Shown here piece by piece: positions 61,798 to 64,000 of a stretch of DNA of 64,000 nucleotides (position 1 is the stretch's first letter; each line of letters begins with the position of its first letter). The DNA is from Corticium candelabrum (lineage: Eukaryota; Porifera; Homoscleromorpha; Homosclerophorida; Plakinidae): the NCBI RefSeq assembly GCF_963422355.1, contig NC_085092.1, positions 1,915,001 through 1,979,000 of the forward strand, written 5' to 3'. The translations under genes and the position numbers were made by a program. A model generated the notes under the pieces. It was not told the origin of the DNA and searched no databases. It saw only the letters and a program-made list of their open reading frames with translations.

Positions 61798-64000
61798 ATC
61801 ATTTATTTCTTACAATCACACTATCATACATCACAGCAGAAACTACTCGACTAAAGCTAAATGCTTTATAGTGTTCATAGGTAAGTGTATACATATTTTC
61901 TGAGGCAAAAGAGACAACTAAAAGTACACTAATGATAAAAGAATTGAGTGCTGAGTGACTCGGGAATCTGACACCCACCACACAACACATTCAATTTCTT
62001 CTGAATGACCCGTGCGTTGCACTTTTGCAGCTGCACTGAAAATCGTTTACGCCAGAAGTCCACAAATTCCGGTGCGTTTGGCTGACCAACTTCGTCTGGC
62101 TTTCGCAAGAAGTTCCTGGCCTCTTCTCCCCATGCACCGAAATGTTCGAATACCAAGGGGATGGCTTTGAGAACTGAAGTCCCAGGGAGCTTTTGTTGGC
62201 TGTATTTTGCCGTCTTCCTATTCTCTCGTTGTTTAGCAGCGACGCCTGTTCTATCAGCAGAGCTTGGAAATGCATCCGCACTCCAAGGGTGGGCTAGAGA
62301 GATGTCCAGGTCGAGGTTGGAAGCTGATTCAGAATCGAACATGACAATGTCAGGCCTGCAATCTGAAGTGACATATCTGTTCCTTGGCTCCCGTCGATGG
62401 TGGATTTGGAGGCTCCTGAGGCACTCAGACCACACCCCAGCAATTGATTCGTGAGACCAAATAGGGCCTCCACCGGTCTTGCATGTGAGTAGGTGGTATC
62501 CGCTGTCATCCAGTGGTGCACTGCAGTTGCATGCCTCTGACCAATGTGACAGAGAGATGGGCAATCCAAGCCTCACAAGCGACGCCAAGCGAAAATCGCA
62601 GGGTTTGAATGCGAAACCTTGTGTTGCAGGGATTGCATTTAGCCATGCTCCAGCTCCTTTTCCCTGTAGGGAATATAACCTAGAGGCATCTCTAGTCGTA
62701 GCAGAGTTATTTAATGAAAGTTGTAGTTGGTCTGCAAAGAACTGATTTGAAAGTCTGCTTTGAAGTTTCTTAGGATTTGCCAGATAGTCAGACAGAAGCT
62801 TGTCAGGAGGTATGGACTTGGCAAGAGCATCACCAACTGAACCAAAATGATGGTCAACCACGTTGTCAACCATGGGTATTACAGCAGGAAAACGAAGTGG
62901 GAGCTCAGCAAGTGAGTGTATCCATGAAGCCACGTAACCGAGTTTGAAGGTGGACGACAGGGATGACATACCAAATCCACCCAGACGTACTGGCAGTGAT
63001 ATTTGCTCCCATGGAAGAACCAACTCGGGGAAGCCTAGTACTTGTGAAAATGTTGCGCGCGTCATAGAGTCGTGGATAGAAGCAGCTTTCCTAATATTAT
63101 TCGGATGTACAGTCCGGGCCAGATGGTCTAGCTTCGGCACGTGACAATGACGAAGGAGCAGGAGAGCACTTTGAGGGTCATTTAATTTTGGAAGATAGTT
63201 ACACAAAGAAGACCCTGACTGAACGATCTGAGAGCAAGAAGACTCAACAAAAGCAGTAGAACCGATGGGAGTTCCGAGGAACATTGAGCCCTCAGATGTT
63301 ACTTGAACGTAAGTATTAGCGGTATTGATGGTACCTGAAGGACTGAAGATCTCGCATTTGGAGTCTGAGACGGATAAACTGCCAGAAAGGAACATATCCT
63401 TTAGATTCTGGAAAGCTTCCAAGGTTTTGTCCGGATGACCCAATAGAAACACGTCGTCAAGGTAAGCTAGGACATGAATTTCTTGAAATCTTTCCTGGAG
63501 ATCCCTCAGAATTGGATGAATTGCTGTGGCAAACAAGGCTGGACCAAGAGGGTCGCCTTGGTGGATGCCTTCTTCCGATGATATAGCGACTGCTGTACCA
63601 CCCTCCATGAAGACTAGTGAGTTGAATCCACCATACATCTGTGATGCGTAATTGTATAGCTCAGGGAAGGACTGGCGTAGCTCGTTGAGCAGGTGATGTC
63701 TATTGATAGAGTTGAATGCATTCTTTACATCGGACTTCAGTACAATCCAATCAGGGTTGTGTTCCAGCATCAGCTCAATATGGTGAATAATTAACTCTGA
63801 ACCATTCTCTGTGGAAACTCCATGCTGGATAGGGCAGAAGAAGCTGGCAAAACTGTTTTTCATTTGCACACAGATGGCTCTCGAGGTTACTCGGCGAATG
63901 CATTCTCCGATAGCAATGGGTCTCACATCGCCATTTGGCTTAAGGATAGCAATTAACCGGGAAGAAGACAACAGCTTGGTAGCTATTTCAGGAAGTATCC
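61798..64000 (-). mobile_element. RLE-type LINE, 5' part beyond the window
   Basis: 3' UTR ends GTAAGAAATAAATGATTCTTGACAG on the coding strand and continues as GACA/GACT repeats. Most of the visible part is the ORF at 61929-64000. The 3' UTR is only about 130 bp. Confidence 0.85.
61929..64000 (-). CDS. Reverse transcriptase with C-terminal CCHC finger and restriction-like endonuclease signature, N-terminus outside window
   Basis: Open from the window edge to the stop at 61929, at least 690 residues with no lesion; the visible TTG at 63971 is not a start, because the frame continues to 64000. RT blocks: LIAILKPNGDVRPIAIGECI, WIVLKSDVKNAFNSINR, HQGDPLGPALFATAI, AYLDDVFLLG (about 63450-63465). 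Thumb: LRHCHVPKLDHLA. C-terminal finger CNCSAPLDDSGYHLLTC (about 62500-62548), then RPDIVMFD..LDLDISLAHPW (about 62330-62385), the PD..D pattern of R2-superclade LINE endonucleases. No AP-endonuclease is seen. In such elements the protein nicks a specific DNA site and reverse-transcribes its RNA there. This is the best-preserved mobile ORF in the window. Confidence 0.82.
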   Translation of the reverse strand, partial: ILPEIATKLLSSSRLIAILKPNGDVRPIAIGECIRRVTSRAICVQMKNSFASFFCPIQHGVSTENGSELIIHHIELMLEHNPDWIVLKSDVKNAFNSINRHHLLNELRQSFPELYNYASQMYGGFNSLVFMEGGTAVAISSEEGIHQGDPLGPALFATAIHPILRDLQERFQEIHVLAYLDDVFLLGHPDKTLEAFQNLKDMFLSGSLSVSDSKCEIFSPSGTINTANTYVQVTSEGSMFLGTPIGSTAFVESSCSQIVQSGSSLCNYLPKLNDPQSALLLLRHCHVPKLDHLARTVHPNNIRKAASIHDSMTRATFSQVLGFPELVLPWEQISLPVRLGGFGMSSLSSTFKLGYVASWIHSLAELPLRFPAVIPMVDNVVDHHFGSVGDALAKSIPPDKLLSDYLANPKKLQSRLSNQFFADQLQLSLNNSATTRDASRLYSLQGKGAGAWLNAIPATQGFAFKPCDFRLASLVRLGLPISLSHWSEACNCSAPLDDSGYHLLTCKTGGGPIWSHESIAGVWSECLRSLQIHHRREPRNRYVTSDCRPDIVMFDSESASNLDLDISLAHPWSADAFPSSADRTGVAAKQRENRKTAKYSQQKLPGTSVLKAIPLVFEHFGAWGEEARNFLRKPDEVGQPNAPEFVDFWRKRFSVQLQKCNARVIQKKLNVLCGGCQIPESLSTQFFYH

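Overview
The window looks like nuclear DNA of an early-branching animal, possibly a sponge or cnidarian; I cannot place it further. The reasons are two intron-rich animal genes with GT-AG introns, roughly 40% GC, and a dense mix of LTR retrotransposons, LINEs, a tRNA-headed SINE and MITEs. There is no bacterial gene organisation.

Two host genes, both on the plus strand, can be rebuilt exon by exon. (1) A SMARCE1/BAF57 homologue (SWI/SNF subunit) enters from the left edge (first visible exon at 34) and stops at 31421. Its proline-rich N-terminal exons and the first part of the HMG box are visible, the rest of the HMG box falls in or near a 200-N assembly gap (20850-21049), and the C-terminal coiled-coil exons lie at 30125-31421. 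(2) A cytochrome P450 of the CYP7/CYP8/CYP39 group, closest to CYP39A1, runs from 39643 to 58161 in 14 exons that join without a frame break into 493 residues, including ExxR and the heme-cysteine motif.

Nearly everything else is mobile DNA in the introns and between the genes. The 17-kb SMARCE1 intron (3622-20785) holds a decayed Ulp1-protease/PHD transposon gene (about 2205-2941), a Ty3/Gypsy element with integrase upstream of reverse transcriptase and a SCAN-like Gag (5895-10961, TSD GTCAC) nested in a MITE, and two minus-strand Gypsy elements nested one in the other (outer 11944-19772, TSD CTTGT; inner 13712-18229, TSD TCAAC). From 21 to 30 kb there are many 5'-truncated LINE pieces joined to (GACA/TGTC/TGCC)n arrays and a Tx1/L1-like LINE set in (ATGT)n. 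The intergenic region (31.4-39.6 kb) holds a LINE ending in (AC)n, a SINE at the same array, and two copies of a GACTATTTGGTCG repeat family. Intron 4 of the P450 gene (14.7 kb) holds a SINE between two (GT)n arrays, a large inverted repeat split by a second copy of the (AC)n LINE, a truncated BEL/Pao element and several MITEs. After the P450 come a remnant of a viral-type packaging ATPase, a MITE, a third GACTATTTGGTCG repeat, and a well-preserved LINE ORF with a restriction-like endonuclease signature that runs off the right edge.

The recurring theme is retrotransposon ends that coincide with simple repeats: a restriction-like-endonuclease LINE family with (GACA)n, an AP-endonuclease LINE and a SINE with (AC)n/(GT)n, and a Tx1-like LINE with (ATGT)n. 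Several copies have the same repeat on both flanks in the same orientation, which suggests microsatellite-targeted insertion rather than chance. That, and the Gmr1-like Gypsy element, are the most interesting parts of the window.
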